Shown here one piece after another: positions 23,950-37,439 of a DNA stretch of 64,000 bases. The position numbers were made by a program, and so were the translations under genes. Under the pieces are notes generated by a model. It saw only the letters and a program-made list of their open reading frames with translations. It made no database searches and had not been told where the DNA came from. This DNA is from Arctopsyche grandis (lineage: Eukaryota; Arthropoda; Insecta; Trichoptera; Hydropsychidae), in assembly GCF_051622035.1 (NCBI RefSeq), contig NC_135356.1, forward strand, positions 11,704,079-11,768,078, written 5' to 3'. Every line of letters starts with the position of its first letter. Position 1 is the first letter of the stretch.

Positions 23950-24326
23950 TGATATTGCTGTACAATCAATAATCCCAGATTTATGATTATTTTATGTGCT
24001 ACATTTTTTATTGTCGCAGCTACCACTAGCAATCAAACTTCTTCATATAATTTAATCCTATTTAATGCAGAGAAATGTTATAATAATAGAAGTGGCTTTA
24101 GGCGTCATATTGTTATCAAGTGACGATTGTCCACAGACAATCATAAATAATTTTAGCATCAGTCGTTTTTGATGCTTGGTGCTCGACGTATGTCCGATAA
24201 AAATTCCCTGGGCAAGGGCAATGGGCTAGTGCATCGTTAAAAATTACACGATGCATTCAAAAAGACACAATAAACAACATGGGAGACATTTTTATAAATA
24301 AATTGATCATTTAAGTAACATATTAT

Positions 24327-24428
24327 TAGAGGTAGGATAGTCACAGTGCTATTCATTGTTCGGCAAACCTTTAACAATGCATTTACAACCTTTGAACAAT
24401 ACACAGCCCCCTCAGGCTCCGGTGACTA
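24327..24428. mobile_element. hAT-type MITE, AGAGGTAGGA family (copy 1)
   Basis: Starts TAGAGGTAGGATAG and ends with GGCTCCGGTGACTA. CATATTAT lies directly outside both ends (24319-24326 and 24429-24436), a perfect 8-bp duplication. The interior TTTAACAATGCATTTACAAC is shared with copies at 30113 and 60319. Confidence 0.87.
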
Positions 24429-25018
24429 CATATTATTCAATAAACATTGTATGTATATGAAAGCGTCACGGCGACATCTAGTATTCGGCAATAGCATACG
24501 AATACGCGTACAACATTGCGTAGTTATAAAAACGATACGTGTGTATTGAAACAAGAAATGTATTCAAAAGGGCGCTTCTATTATTATAACATTTCTCTGA
24601 TTTAATGATTGACTCGTAGGAAATATGAGTGTTTTTATTTTTATTTATAAAAAACTAGTATTTCCACCAGGCTTCGCTCAGTGTTCATAACATTCATTTG
24701 GTTTTTATTTTTTAAGTAATTAATTTGAATATTTAACGACAGGCAATCAGAAACGAATTACACACACACACAACTATACACATATTATTCCCCCCCCCCC
24801 CTTATATACATATTATTTCCTTACAGAAAAATAACTTTCCGAAATAATAATACATACCTTTTTTACGTAGAAAGTCTTCTGAATTTTGTATTTTCGCGCT
24901 CAAATAAGTCACAGAACCTGCTTTATGTTTGGCTATCAATGATTCCAAAAGTGGATCATATGTAAGTTGCCAGAAATTTAATAAAAGATAGAAAATTTCC
25001 AGGACTGTCAGAAGATAC

Positions 25019-25240
25019 CAGTGGCGGCTCGTCTATATGGGCTGTGGGGCTACAGCCCTCCCAGAATAATAAAAATTCATGCTATTTTTGCCGTCCATAT
25101 GGGCTGCAGGGCTGCAGACCTCCCAGTATAATACATATGCATGCTATTTTTGTCTGAATTTGATCACCGGTATGGTCAACGAGCTACTAAAGCCCGATTA
25201 ATCTCTGCAGCCCCCCCTCTATTCTCAAGAGCCACCACTG
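25019..25240. mobile_element. 222-bp hAT MITE with perfect target duplication
   Basis: CAGTGGCGGCTCGTC at the left and GAGCCACCACTG at the right match the ends of the larger hAT at 4107. GAAGATAC flanks both sides (25011-25018, 25241-25248). The interior has two copies of a CCATATGGGCTG-type segment. It is inserted within or next to an older hAT relic. Confidence 0.92.
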
Positions 25241-25255
25241 GAAGATACCATACTT

Positions 25256-25564
25256 TCTTGATGTCCTGGAAATTCCAAATTATTGTATTATCCAAATTCT
25301 TCAATCTTGTATCCCTTCAACCCAAGAAAAATTATAATATTGGTTTTTTTTGTCAGCAAAAAGCCAACACGGTTCACAGTACGCTCTATTCAGTTTTTCT
25401 GAATCGCCTTTCCACGTTCTATGTATCTCGATCCCTGACTGGTTGCTCCACTTTTTTGCAAAGTATCTTTTTCCAACGAGTTTTCGAGGAAAAGATACAA
25501 AATCAGGTTGGCAAGTATCGTGATTCAATATGAATTTCCTCAGATTGGTGCTATTTTCTGTCAA
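25256..25564 (-). pseudogene. TTF-finger hAT transposase fragment
   Basis: The minus frame reads RTWKGDSEKLNRAYCEPCWL then FADKKNQYYNFSWVEGIQD, a TTF-type zinc finger (C-x2-C after a W/R-rich segment). The start MTENSTNLRKFILNHDTC gives no continuous upstream frame. Only this N-terminal piece is preserved. Confidence 0.7.
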
Positions 25565-25781
25565 CTCATTTGTAATGTCCTCGGTCAGTCGGATATCATA
25601 AATGAATCGAACACTTCGCCAGAAATGATTGAGGAAGAAGGGCTAGGATCAGTCGATTGAATTTCCGCAACAGTTTGCATTAAGTTCGCCATATTATTCT
25701 TAACTGTAGGTTCGATTACATCAGCATTGCTCGAAGAAGAGCTAGGTTGTTTTTTTTTTTGATAAAACTGCTAAAAAAACT

Positions 25782-26179
25782 TGTAGGAATACATGGTAAA
25801 TACGTACATGCGCATTGTCAACCTACGCACCAAGGACAAGCCGACCCCTACACATCTACAGGACATGACCTCCAGAGAAAGTCACGCTAACCCCTAAACA
25901 GGTGCAAGGCGCGACCTATCCAGAGGACATTTGGACCTATATAAACCCCCAACAATAGACAACGACACAGTTCATCCAGCCACGCCACCATGAGCAGAGT
26001 AATTAAATCGTACAGCTACGCCACCAGGAACAGAACACTTAGTTCCTTCTCGTTAAAATTGTGCAATATAAACATCTGTAAAATATATTAATAAAAATGT
26101 AGGAATATAGCACAACTTGTGCTATTCCAAATCAAAACCAGTGATCTCATATATTTCACAACAATACACAATTCTTACA
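25782..26179 (+). mobile_element. LTR-like block, candidate solo LTR
   Basis: Begins TGTAGGAATACATGG and ends AATTCTTACA, i.e. TGT...ACA with imperfect inverted edges, and carries TATATAAA and AATAAA signals. It is probably kin to the solo LTR at 5881 because the string TGTAGGAATATAGCAC lies inside it at 26098. No gag or pol is attached. No target duplication was found. Confidence 0.5.
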
Positions 26180-26820
26180 ATGGCATAATCATCGCTCCCG
26201 TACAAACATGCAGAACTCGAGGGTAACGTCCCCTTTGACTATTCCAAAAGAAAGAGTTAATCGCTCGATCGTAAAACGAACGAAACCCAACAGTGATATC
26301 ATCATGATGCAACTGTGACATGTGTCGTGAAGACAAAGACAAATGTATATAGACCAATGACCCAGAACTAATCAGCCCTGGAATTAGCCTCGCTACTTGA
26401 GGGCAACGTCCCCTTTTACTATTCCAGAAGAAAGAGTTCATCGCTCGATCGTAAAACGAACGAAATCCAGACGTGATGTCATCATGCAACTACGACACTT
26501 GACCTGAAGACAAAGACATCTGCACACGGCACGCATCGAGCCACAAAGTATATAAACCGAAGCACCAGCTCCAAGCGCCAGAGTGTACCTCTGGAGTTCA
26601 GCCAGGTAACTTCTCCGAAGCTCAACTTCTTCGTACATACAATTACCATTGTAACAACTGAACATAAATAAACGATCCTCTTACAAACACAAACAGTGTT
26701 TCCATAGGCCGGGAATCGGTCGAAATCTATCACCCGCCCTATAATAAAAATAAGCTTCCGACAAACACAACATGTGTTTCGTTAGGCCGGGATACAATCA
26801 ACATACCTTTCCTGCCTACA
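26180..26820 (+). mobile_element. second LTR-like block with internal tandem duplications
   Basis: A 130-bp segment (GGGTAACGTCCCC onward, 26220) recurs at 26401 with about 85% identity by eye. Near the 3' end, an ACAAACACAA...TAGGCCGGGA segment also occurs twice (26685 and 26761). TATATAAACC and AATAAA signals fit a promoter and R region. It looks like an LTR remnant; exact ends and family are uncertain. Confidence 0.45.
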
Positions 26821-26948
26821 GGCTTAATTCCACCATGCCACTAGAGCAGTGCTACTCAAACTATGGTCCGCGGCCCATTACTGGTCCGTGGACTGGCAGT
26901 AGCCGGTCCGCGGAGCAAGACGTAATTAAAAAAATAAAACAATAGCTT

Positions 26949-28880
26949 ATGTCGGAACTATTTCAAAATTTAGACTGGATAGCCAAGCTAGCTTATTTGA
27001 CAGATATTTTTTGTATTTTGAATGACCTTAACTTATCCATGAAAGGAAGAATGTCATCTTGTTTCACAACAATACACTACAGATGGGTTGAAACGAAAAC
27101 TAAAAACGTGGAAGATTCGTGTTTCAAAAGATTGCTATGACATGTTTCACAATTTGGCTGATATTATTAACGAAGGAGGAGAGGAGCTTAATATGACGTC
27201 TTTGCGCGATATTATCAGTTGTCATTTGACAAATTTATCAGAGCGATTCGATTTCTATTTTTCACCAGATGACGATCCACGAAAGGGAAAAGGATGGATA
27301 CGAAATCCATTTTTGCCATGGAATTATGATATATCACCTAATTTGGAAGATAAACTAATTGATCTGCAAATCAAGAATTAAAAAAAATGTTTTGAGACCA
27401 CAACTTCACTTGCAGTCTTTTGGATCAAATTAAAAGTAGAATTCCCATATATTTATGAACTTGCAGTGAAAACTCTTTTACCATTTGCATCAATTTACCT
27501 TTGCGAGACTGGTTTCTCAACAATTAAAACAAAACAAAACATGGTAGTAGTGTGTATTAAGGCTTCCAATCCCGGGATCCCGGTTTTTTCTGGTACCGTG
27601 AATCCCGGTGCTGAAACTAGTCTGAATACCGGGATTACGGTGCTGGCAGAAATTTCTTTAAAAATATTATTTTTACAAAAATAATATGGAAAAAAACATA
27701 AAACAACATTATATAATGAACAATAGTGGGATCTGCAATGACAGTCATAGTCCAGTTGTTTGCTCTAATCGGTTTCGACGCCGGCTTGCCGTTTCCACGA
27801 AATGGTATGAACGGCCTGTATCGTGTCGCAGATATTGTGCTCAACCGCAATGATATTTGATGCATATTTAATCTGATTTGAACTCAGAATCGATCACTGA
27901 TCACATTTTCATGATCTAGAAAACTGTATTGTGTGTCAGTGTATTTTGGGGATTTTTTGAACACCGTTCGTCCAATCAAACTGAAACTTAGTATCGGTTA
28001 CTAAAATTCTTATCGATACGACTTTGAATTCAATTATCTGCCAAACCGCTAAATCAAATCGGACTGAAATTTTTTTACTTGTAATAGAAATTATTAATAT
28101 TATACCCCAATATTTTTTCCTAAACAGAAAGTAGTACTTTTACTCTAGAGATTCAAGGTTTGTTATGTTTTTCTCAGAAATCAAAAGTAGAACTTTCGTC
28201 TTGTGTAAGTTTCCCTACAAATATTTGTGTTCAATTTGTATCGAAAATGATCATAGCCGGTATGTGTGAACGTGTATGTACATATGTACATATGTTTGAT
28301 TATCGAATTTTTATCCTTCTTATATTCCTCAAATACATAGATAAAGTCGTGGGTTGGTCACATCCGAATTTTTTTAATAAAGTCAATGTATGTAATTGCA
28401 ATTTTTATTTTAGGTGGATTGTTTCGATGAATAATTACTAGACGGTACAATCTATCATGACGGAATCAAAGTGATGTTTTTTTAATTTATTTATTGTATT
28501 TTATTTAATCTTAGAAATCTATGGATACGAACCGAAAATTTAAAGAATGTATTTTAAAGAATGTCCAAACTCTCAAAATAAAAACACCAATATGGGAGTA
28601 TTTTTTGCGTGAAACATCGGGTGAGTTTTTGCAAAATGCAATTGAACGTTTTTGAAATATGAAAACATGCAATTGAACTTTTTTTCTTATACATTTAATC
28701 CCAGTGCTAGCACCGGGATCCCGGGATCGGAAATTCCCAGCACCGCAATCCCAGTGCTGAAGTAACCTTCCGGGACTGGAAGCACTAGTGTGTATATTTA
28801 TGATCCATTGCGTGTGGCATTGTCTTCGATTAAACCACGACTGGATAAATTATCTAATAACAAAAAAGCTCATATGTATG
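26949..28880 (+). pseudogene. SCAND3/ZBED-like hAT transposase, interrupted
   Basis: From 26949 the frame reads LTDIFCILNDLNLSMKGR, a hallmark of this hAT group. It shifts near 27090 to KRKLKTWKIRVSKDCYDMFH and again near 27385. SIYLCETGFSTIKTKQNM (about 27480-27545) is followed by the nested insertion. The coding sense resumes at 28795 with YDPLRVALSSIKPRLDKL, the C-terminal signature of these transposases. Frameshifts plus the insertion make it non-functional. Confidence 0.85.
27558..28786. mobile_element. element nested in the hAT transposase
   Basis: Left end GGCTTCCAATCCCGGGATCC and right end GGGACTGGAAGCAC are inverted, and both sides are flanked by TAGTGTGTAT (27548-27557, 28787-28796), containing the 8-bp duplication. 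The interior has no transposase, but 27880-28290 is the reverse complement of part of the repeat at 63.2-63.6 kb. Confidence 0.8.
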
Positions 28881-29219
28881 TCTTATTTTTTTATTTTCAT
28901 TTTTTATCTTTGTATATACATATTGTACTTCTTTGAATTCAATAAAATAAATTTTGCTACTAAGATTTTATTTTATTTTAATTTGTTTACAAGTTTTCAA
29001 CCATATACACATATAACCCTTTAATTTTAAATATGATGCCGGTCCGTGAGAATTACTGAAAAATATATACTGGTCCGCCAGCTGAAAAAATTTGAGTAGC
29101 ACTGCACCAGAGACGTTGAAAAATTTGTCAATTTCTGTAAACTCGCGATTTAATTATTCTTTCGCTTTTGGGATTCTGTTCCACTGAAATTCTTCTTTAA
29201 ATTACTCATTAAAAAAAAA

Positions 29220-29920
<701 letters not shown>

Positions 29921-29963
29921 CGCCCCCATTGCGGGGTCTGCGAGCGCGGTAGTTACGCCACTG
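29921..29963. mobile_element. orphan hAT-type end
   Basis: GGTAGTTACGCCACTG at 29948-29963 is the complement of CAGTGGCGTAACTACC, a common hAT terminus. The partner end was not found to the left, so this is one end of a decayed element. Confidence 0.45.
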
Positions 29964-30112
29964 TTAATGACATGTGAACATAAAGTTCAAAATTGCACCA
30001 GGCTCATGTCCACATTAAATAAGAAGAGGTTAGTAAAAAGGAAATGGTGCTATATGAAAATGAGGGCTCACGGCATGGCCTGGGCATCGAGGGGGGGGGG
30101 GGCAGTCATGGC

Positions 30113-30245
30113 TAGAGGTAGGACCGGAAGCGCGCCGTCTATTGTTCCATTATTGTAAATGCTTTGTAAAAAAGGGTCGGCAAACCTTCAACAATGCATT
30201 TACAACATGTGAACAATGAACAGCGCGCTCTGGGTCCGCTCTTTA
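30113..30245. mobile_element. hAT-type MITE, AGAGGTAGGA family (copy 2)
   Basis: Starts TAGAGGTAGGACCGGAAG and ends GGGTCCGCTCTTTA. GTCATGGC flanks both sides (30105-30112, 30246-30253) as a perfect 8-bp duplication. TATTGTTCCATTATTGTAAA pairs with TTTACAACATGTGAACAATG in the interior. Confidence 0.9.
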
Positions 30246-30260
30246 GTCATGGCTCTAACC

Positions 30261-31889
30261 CAGGCCTGGGCAAACCGCAGCCCGCCGAGTATTTTGGTGC
30301 AGCCCGCGAGCAATATTCAAAAAAGTTTACTTTTTTCTGATCTAAAATTTTTTTGTTGATTTGTTAAATGTTTTATCGTTTCTGAGATAAGATAGAATTC
30401 GAATTTGGACCAAACTAGAATACAAACTTTAATAAGCAATTATCATCAATATTAGAATCGATCACATGGTACTCGATAGCTCTCGACGAAAATAATGATC
30501 GAAAAGATACCGCACACTTATTAATTTTCATACGCGGATGTAATTCAATTTGAAATTATTGAAGAGCTTTTGTCATTGGAATCACGTAACGATCAAACAA
30601 CAGGAGCTGATATTTTTGAAAAAGTTGTTAATTGATTCAAAAAATAACAACTGATGGGACACCAAGTTTGACCGGTAAAAATATTGGACCATTAAAGAAA
30701 ATCCAGGAAAAATTTGCGAAAATTGTCCTGATTGCAATTTAATTATAATTTAATGTATTTTATGTACATCAAAAAGTATTGTGCAAAAATGTGTTAAAAG
30801 TTGAACATGTGACAGCTTGTATTATTAAACTTGTAAATTCAAGACGATCGAGTGGCTTGAAACACACAATTCATTGCTTTTCTTCAAGTTATTGAATCTG
30901 AGTTCACAATTATTATTTATCATAATCATATTCGATGGCTTAGCCTAGGAAAAATACTTCAGCGAGTATGGGATACAAAAGAAGAAATCATTCTATTAAT
31001 GAAAATAATTACCTACTTTCCCGAATTAACTGATAATGACTGGCTGTGTGATTTTGCTTTTACTTTGGACATCTTGACACACTTAAATACTTTCATCACA
31101 GTGTTCCAAGGGGAAAATTTATATTTCCATGATATGGTGAAAAGTTTGAATGCATTTAAATTAAAACGACGACTGTTTTTTTCACCATTTATTGATTAAA
31201 CGGGCAGACCACTTTTCAACCATGAAATTGCTGAAGATACCAGAAAATAAATTTGAAGAATATGGTGAAATTATCAACGATTTCAGTGGTGAGTTTCCAT
31301 GAAGATTTGGCGACTTCCAAAAAATTGAGATAGGCTTGGCAATCATACGAGATCAATTGCAATATATATTGATAGCGTAACGACGGAGATATAAATTAAG
31401 ATTATATATTTACAGTGGGATGCTGATTTAAGGGAATTACATATGAATTAAATTACACCGTTATGAAGAAATTTGCAAATTTTACAACGCCCTTAAAAAA
31501 AATACGGAAAAATTCGGCAAACTTAAAGATTTTGCTCAAAAAATGTTGGTGGTTTTTTGATCAACCTTAAATATGTAAACAAACATTTTCAATCATGAAT
31601 ATCAATAAAATTTCTTTACAATCAAGTATCACAGATGAAAGTTTACAAGCCTTTTTTAAGAATTTCAACTAAAAAATTTTCTCCTGAAATTAAAAAACTG
31701 TTAAAAATGTAAAACAGTTTCACTCGTCAAATTAAATGTTTGTTTTGTATGAAATTTAAAAAAATGTATGTTTTAATTCCATTCACGATAATAAATAATG
31801 TATATCTAAAAATAGTATTTTACTTGCGGCCCGCCGCTCATTTTTAATTTCTAATGTGGCCCTTCATCCAAAAAGTTCGCCCAAGCCTG
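30261..31889 (+). mobile_element. hAT transposon relic, CAGGCCTGGGCAAA ends
   Basis: Left CAGGCCTGGGCAAACCGCAG and right TTCGCCCAAGCCTG are inverted ends typical of GTF2IRD2/SCAND3-type hATs. The flanks (CTCTAACC and TTCTAGAG) match only partly. It contains a decayed transposase on the plus strand. Confidence 0.8.
30999..31199 (+). pseudogene. GTF2IRD2-like hAT transposase fragment
   Basis: The frame holds DWLCDFAFTLDILTHLNTF, then ITVFQGENLYFHDMVKSLNA and FKLKRRLFFSPF, the region of LNxxLQGKNxxxxxLxxxxxxFxxKLxLF typical of this transposase group. Frames before and after are disrupted. Confidence 0.8.
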
Positions 31890-32375
31890 TTCTAGAGCTT
31901 TTTTATTTATTCTTTATTTCACATATTTATATCAGCATTGAACATATCCTATGAGGATAGTCTATTTTACCTACATATGATGGTTGATTTATCAATTATA
32001 CACGAATGAAATTTTATTATTACATAGATTCAACGATTTCTTTAACCACGAAAATACATACCGGAACACCGTCCCGGTGCGTTCCACCACAAAAAACGCA
32101 TTTGATATTGCCAAGTTCTATCGTATTCTGTTTTCCTCATAATCTTTGTACGTATGTATTTAATTTAATGACTTCCTTTTGTTTAACCACTATGTTATAT
32201 ATGTTTATCACCCGTGCAAATAACGATTGCAAAGCTGTACTTTTGTGTAACTTAATTTCTATAATGCATATCAAACTTATACTGGAATGGGTTGTTGCAT
32301 TTGATGTTCTTACATATGAAAACACGCTGTGTTGACGACCTTTGAATGAAATTTTATTAAAAATACAGCGTATTA

Positions 32376-32475
32376 TTTTTTTTCATGAGGTCAGCTCACG
32401 TGATCGAACCCGGTGATCTCTCAGTGCTTAGCACTATCGCCACCACCGAGCCATGCTGCTGGCTATTTACGACCC
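32376..32475 (-). mobile_element. tRNA-derived SINE head, minus strand
   Basis: On the minus strand the order is ATGGCTCGGTGGTGGCGATA (A box), CACTGAGAG, GGGTTCGATCACG (B box) and GAGCTGACCTCAT, the same layout as the 59016 copy. Only the head is preserved. Confidence 0.78.
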
Positions 32476-32744
32476 ATAGTGAGTTAATAAATAATAATAA
32501 TACCAAAAAATATATCTACTGGTTTCAAACGAGTCAGTGTTCACTGCAAGGTTTTCATGTTTTATAAAGCCTAGGGGAATGACATACTGGCTGGCACCTG
32601 ACCGCACTTACAAACGACAATTGACCGATGAATTGCGTTGGTCATGCAAATACCGCCAATCTTACAGCTTGTTCGCAAATTTAATGAAACAAGCAATTTA
32701 GCGAATAGGGTATAAAATATAGTAAACGGATTATTGCGTAAATT

Positions 32745-32935
32745 CTGATCGCGGACACGACAATCGTTGCCACAAAATTCGCGAATCCGGAATACCTGGC
32801 ACTCGAATTCTCGTTAGTACAATAATTCGCGTGGATAACTTTCGACTGATGGAGTTTTGGGTGCCAGACGTTCCGTGATTGAGATTTTAGTGACTTGCGC
32901 GAGATCGCTTTTTGCTGAATAATCGCCGAACCATA
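32745..32935 (-). repeat. dispersed repeat, CGGTGATTA family
   Basis: Reverse-oriented copy of the unit at 10085-10370, with GAATTCTCGTTAGTAC and GATTTTAGTGACTTGCGCGA. Confidence 0.6.
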
Positions 32936-34530
32936 AAATATATAGAGATTTTATTGTAATATGTTTGATACGCGTGCTTATAATGATCGACAACATTAAC
33001 ATTGAATGTATAAATAATATATGCACTGCGTGTAAGTAAATATGCTTGCACAAATATTTGTGTGTGTAGATACATATGTATGTATCTACATTGTATATCG
33101 AAATAGGGTCCCCATTTTGATCCCCATTATGGGAATCACTCAGCTATGTACATAATTGTTAATCTAACGATTTAATTACATAGATGATAATATACATTGT
33201 AAATGTACAACTTATAGCTTAAGTAATGATTATTACACTTTGCTTGTCGTTTTTACCGTACATCCTTATCTCGTATTAAGTCCAATTCAGTGGTGTAGTG
33301 CTAAACTTTGAGGTGCCGGTACCCTCGATTTTGCACTTTCTTTGCATTATGCAAGAAATGCATCGAGTGTATCCTCAAAGCAATCTTCGAGCGATGAATG
33401 TATCCTTCACTTCATGACACAAAGCCGTTTAGCCGTTCGTCGCAGAATCGTTTTTTTATGAATTGCATCAATAATATACATACAAGTATGTACATATCCT
33501 GAATTCCTAGCTAAGCATTTTTTTTTTAATTATCTGGGTGGAGTTTAGAAATCCAAAGGCTTGTAAAAAATTAAAGAGCCATGGGCTGGATTAAAGGTAA
33601 ATCCGACTCAGCTTAAGGGCGCGAACACACAGCGAGGGATGCGGTATCTTGTACGTGGGATATTTTTTTTAGATAGTTTTAAACATACAAAAAAAAACAC
33701 GCGTATACGGCGTAGTATACGCGGTATCGTGCAGTATATACATAGGATCGTCTATTCAATGGAGCGGTCTCGTTGAAATTCTATAGAATTGTTTATACTA
33801 ACTTGACGTTGATATATACCAATTCGACCCTTCGGACGGGACTTGACTAAAATTTTCCGAAATTCACCATGCAAAAACAGGTATCATTTTACCTATCCCA
33901 AATACCAGGTTCTTTATTAAATTTAAATATATAAATCTACAAAATTTAGTTATTCTTATAGTTTAATTACAATCTACTTATAAACTGTGCGGTTTTTCCA
34001 GATAGAAATCAGAATGAAACAGGGGAAAAACGTGGTTGTGCAATTGCAATGCGATATTTTCCTCCTACAAGCATGTATGCATGTGTAATACACTAGTTGC
34101 AGTTTTCGTCGGATGTCCATATCTTACATGCATTATGACTGGAAATATTGTATTTGAGTTATGCTTTATTTGAATCATATGCATAAATTATTATTTAAGT
34201 ATTAAAAAATAAATTTTGATTGATATCTAATCGTAAATTAATTATCTAGCTCGGTGGATTATCACGTTAGTGCACTAACTACGATTTTTCATCGAGAAAA
34301 TGCTAATTACATCAATTACGTGAATATGATTTGTTTTCCTGTTACTCATCGCAGTAGTTCTTCTTATTCTTACATTATTATATTTAAAATCAAAAAAACT
34401 TGATATATGTACATACATTATATATTATACACATGTATACATAAAGTAAAAATCAAAATCGTGATTTTAGTTATTATTTCGAAAAGGAATTGATGCATGA
34501 TTTGAAACTTTTTTATGTATGTATGTATGT
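32936..34530. other. gene-free interval
   Basis: AT-rich DNA with TATGTACATA runs. A possible hAT-like end (CAGTGGTGTAGTGC at 33292) and a string at 33352-33386 repeated inverted at 58374-58404 are the only structure seen. No reading frame is convincing. Confidence 0.45.
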
Positions 34531-34531
34531 A

Positions 34532-34667
34532 CATACCCGGTCTCCGTGACGAGCCGGAATGTGAAATTACCGAAAAAGCAAATATCGGAAGGCAAAGATC
34601 GAAAATGGAAGAATGGAACAAGGCTGAATGACAAAAAAAGAGAGATAATTTCACCGCATGCCAGTCA
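34532..34667. mobile_element. partial foldback/hAT MITE composite
   Basis: Has GGTCTCCGTGACGAGCCGGA, AAGCAAATATCGGAAGGCAA and then the hAT-MITE edge AGAGATAATTTCACCGCATG. The second arm is missing. Confidence 0.68.
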
Positions 34668-34719
34668 TATATTTATTTTATTTATTTTTATTTTTTTATT
34701 TTTTTATTTAATTTACACC

Positions 34720-35500
34720 AAGAAGGCCTAACAGGTAAACCCAATGCACCTTCCTGTCCAAAGACAATTATATAAACATATATGTACACCATCCATATAT
34801 ACACAAATTCTTACACGTATACACAAATACACATACATACATTCATAAATTCTACTGCTTCCTCTTCCGTTTCGTCTCCATTGGCTCAACCTCCGTTGGC
34901 TCAATCAAAACTGCCATTTCTTGTCTCAAAGAAAGTCACGCGCCAAACTGGGAGACCGAAAATTGGTAATTTATTACCAAAATGTACGAGGTCTCAGGAC
35001 AAAGCTGGCTGCGTTTAATTCAGCCGTTTCTACTATTTGTGATGATATGGTAGCACTAACGGAAACATGGTTGACTTCATCATTTTTTGATGCTGAACTT
35101 TTTGATTCTTCCTGGAGGGTGCATCGTCGCGATAGAGTAGATCGACGATCGACGTGGTGGTGGTGTATTATTTGCTTGTCGTGATTGGTTTCGGTCAGTC
35201 CGGATGACAAATTTTGAAACTCTATCTGGTGAGGACTTATGGAATTCATAACTTGAAAATCATAATCGAGAAAGAATATTACGAAATACAAAAACCTTGT
35301 AAACATAGAATGAATTCAAGACGATAAACGATATATAGTAATAATAATTATTATTTTTAGTTGTTTGTGTATATATATGTTTTGTTTTTGTTATGTCTAA
35401 TTTATTATTTTGTTTCTTGTCTTTTCTGTTATATTTTTGACCATTGTGGCGCATTCCTGTAATGCTACAACGGTCCAAACTTTAAATAAATAAATAAATA
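34720..35500 (+). mobile_element. internally deleted LINE copy: endonuclease start plus 3' end
   Basis: At 34930-35184 the frame shows IYYQNVRGLRTKLAAFNSA and MVALTETWLTSSFFDAELFD, the N-terminal part of an APE-type LINE endonuclease. From about 35340 the sequence is 3' UTR-like, ending in GGTCCAAACTTTAAATAAAT at 35470-35500. The reverse transcriptase is absent between them. Confidence 0.72.
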
Positions 35501-35535
35501 TAAAAATACACATATATACATATACATACACACCT

Positions 35536-37012
<1,477 letters not shown>

Positions 37013-37024
37013 AATATATTATAT

Positions 37025-37165
37025 ATACATAGTACCGTTTACCATGCACCCTCTTTTTTTGATCTTTCGACATAAGATCTTTCGATTTTCGATCTTTGTC
37101 TTTCGATATTTGCTTTTTCGGGCTTTTCACTTTCGGTCCTGCGAGGTAGACCCGTATATATTCAG
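37025..37165. mobile_element. foldback element arm
   Basis: GTACCGTTTACCATGCACCC, GATCTTTCGA repeats, then GCTTTTTCGGGC and GAGGTAGACCCG. One arm of the family seen complete at 42988-43345. Confidence 0.72.
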
Positions 37166-37439
37166 TTGCGGATTTTTGCCTTGGGGTCCTAGCAGCTTTA
37201 AAACATAAATTTTTAATGAATTATTATTGTCACTTTCTGAAAGAAAAAAAAGCTTGTACGTTCATTATTTTAATAAATGCTTCACATTTCCGAGAAGCTT
37301 CATATTGGAACTTGGCCAGAACACAGGAATCCGCATCTATATGCACAGACCCACGACAGGAAGTTTTTACCACTAGCGTAAAACTCGTTTTGTGTCGATT
37401 TTGTTAAATTTTAGAACAGGAAATGAAACAAAACTTTTT

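Larger units (their letters stand above)
26847..29104 (+). mobile_element. hAT transposon, interrupted by another element
   Basis: Ends CAGTGCTACTCAAACTATGG and TTTGAGTAGCACTG are inverted. Flanks CACTAGAG and CACCAGAG form an 8-bp duplication with one mismatch. A plus-strand transposase of the SCAND3/ZBED5-like group is visible on both sides of a 1.2-kb insertion at 27558-28786. Confidence 0.9.

Noticed and set aside
33292-33420. CAGTGGTGTAGTGC as a left hAT end
   Set aside because: No inverted partner or target duplication was found within a reasonable distance.
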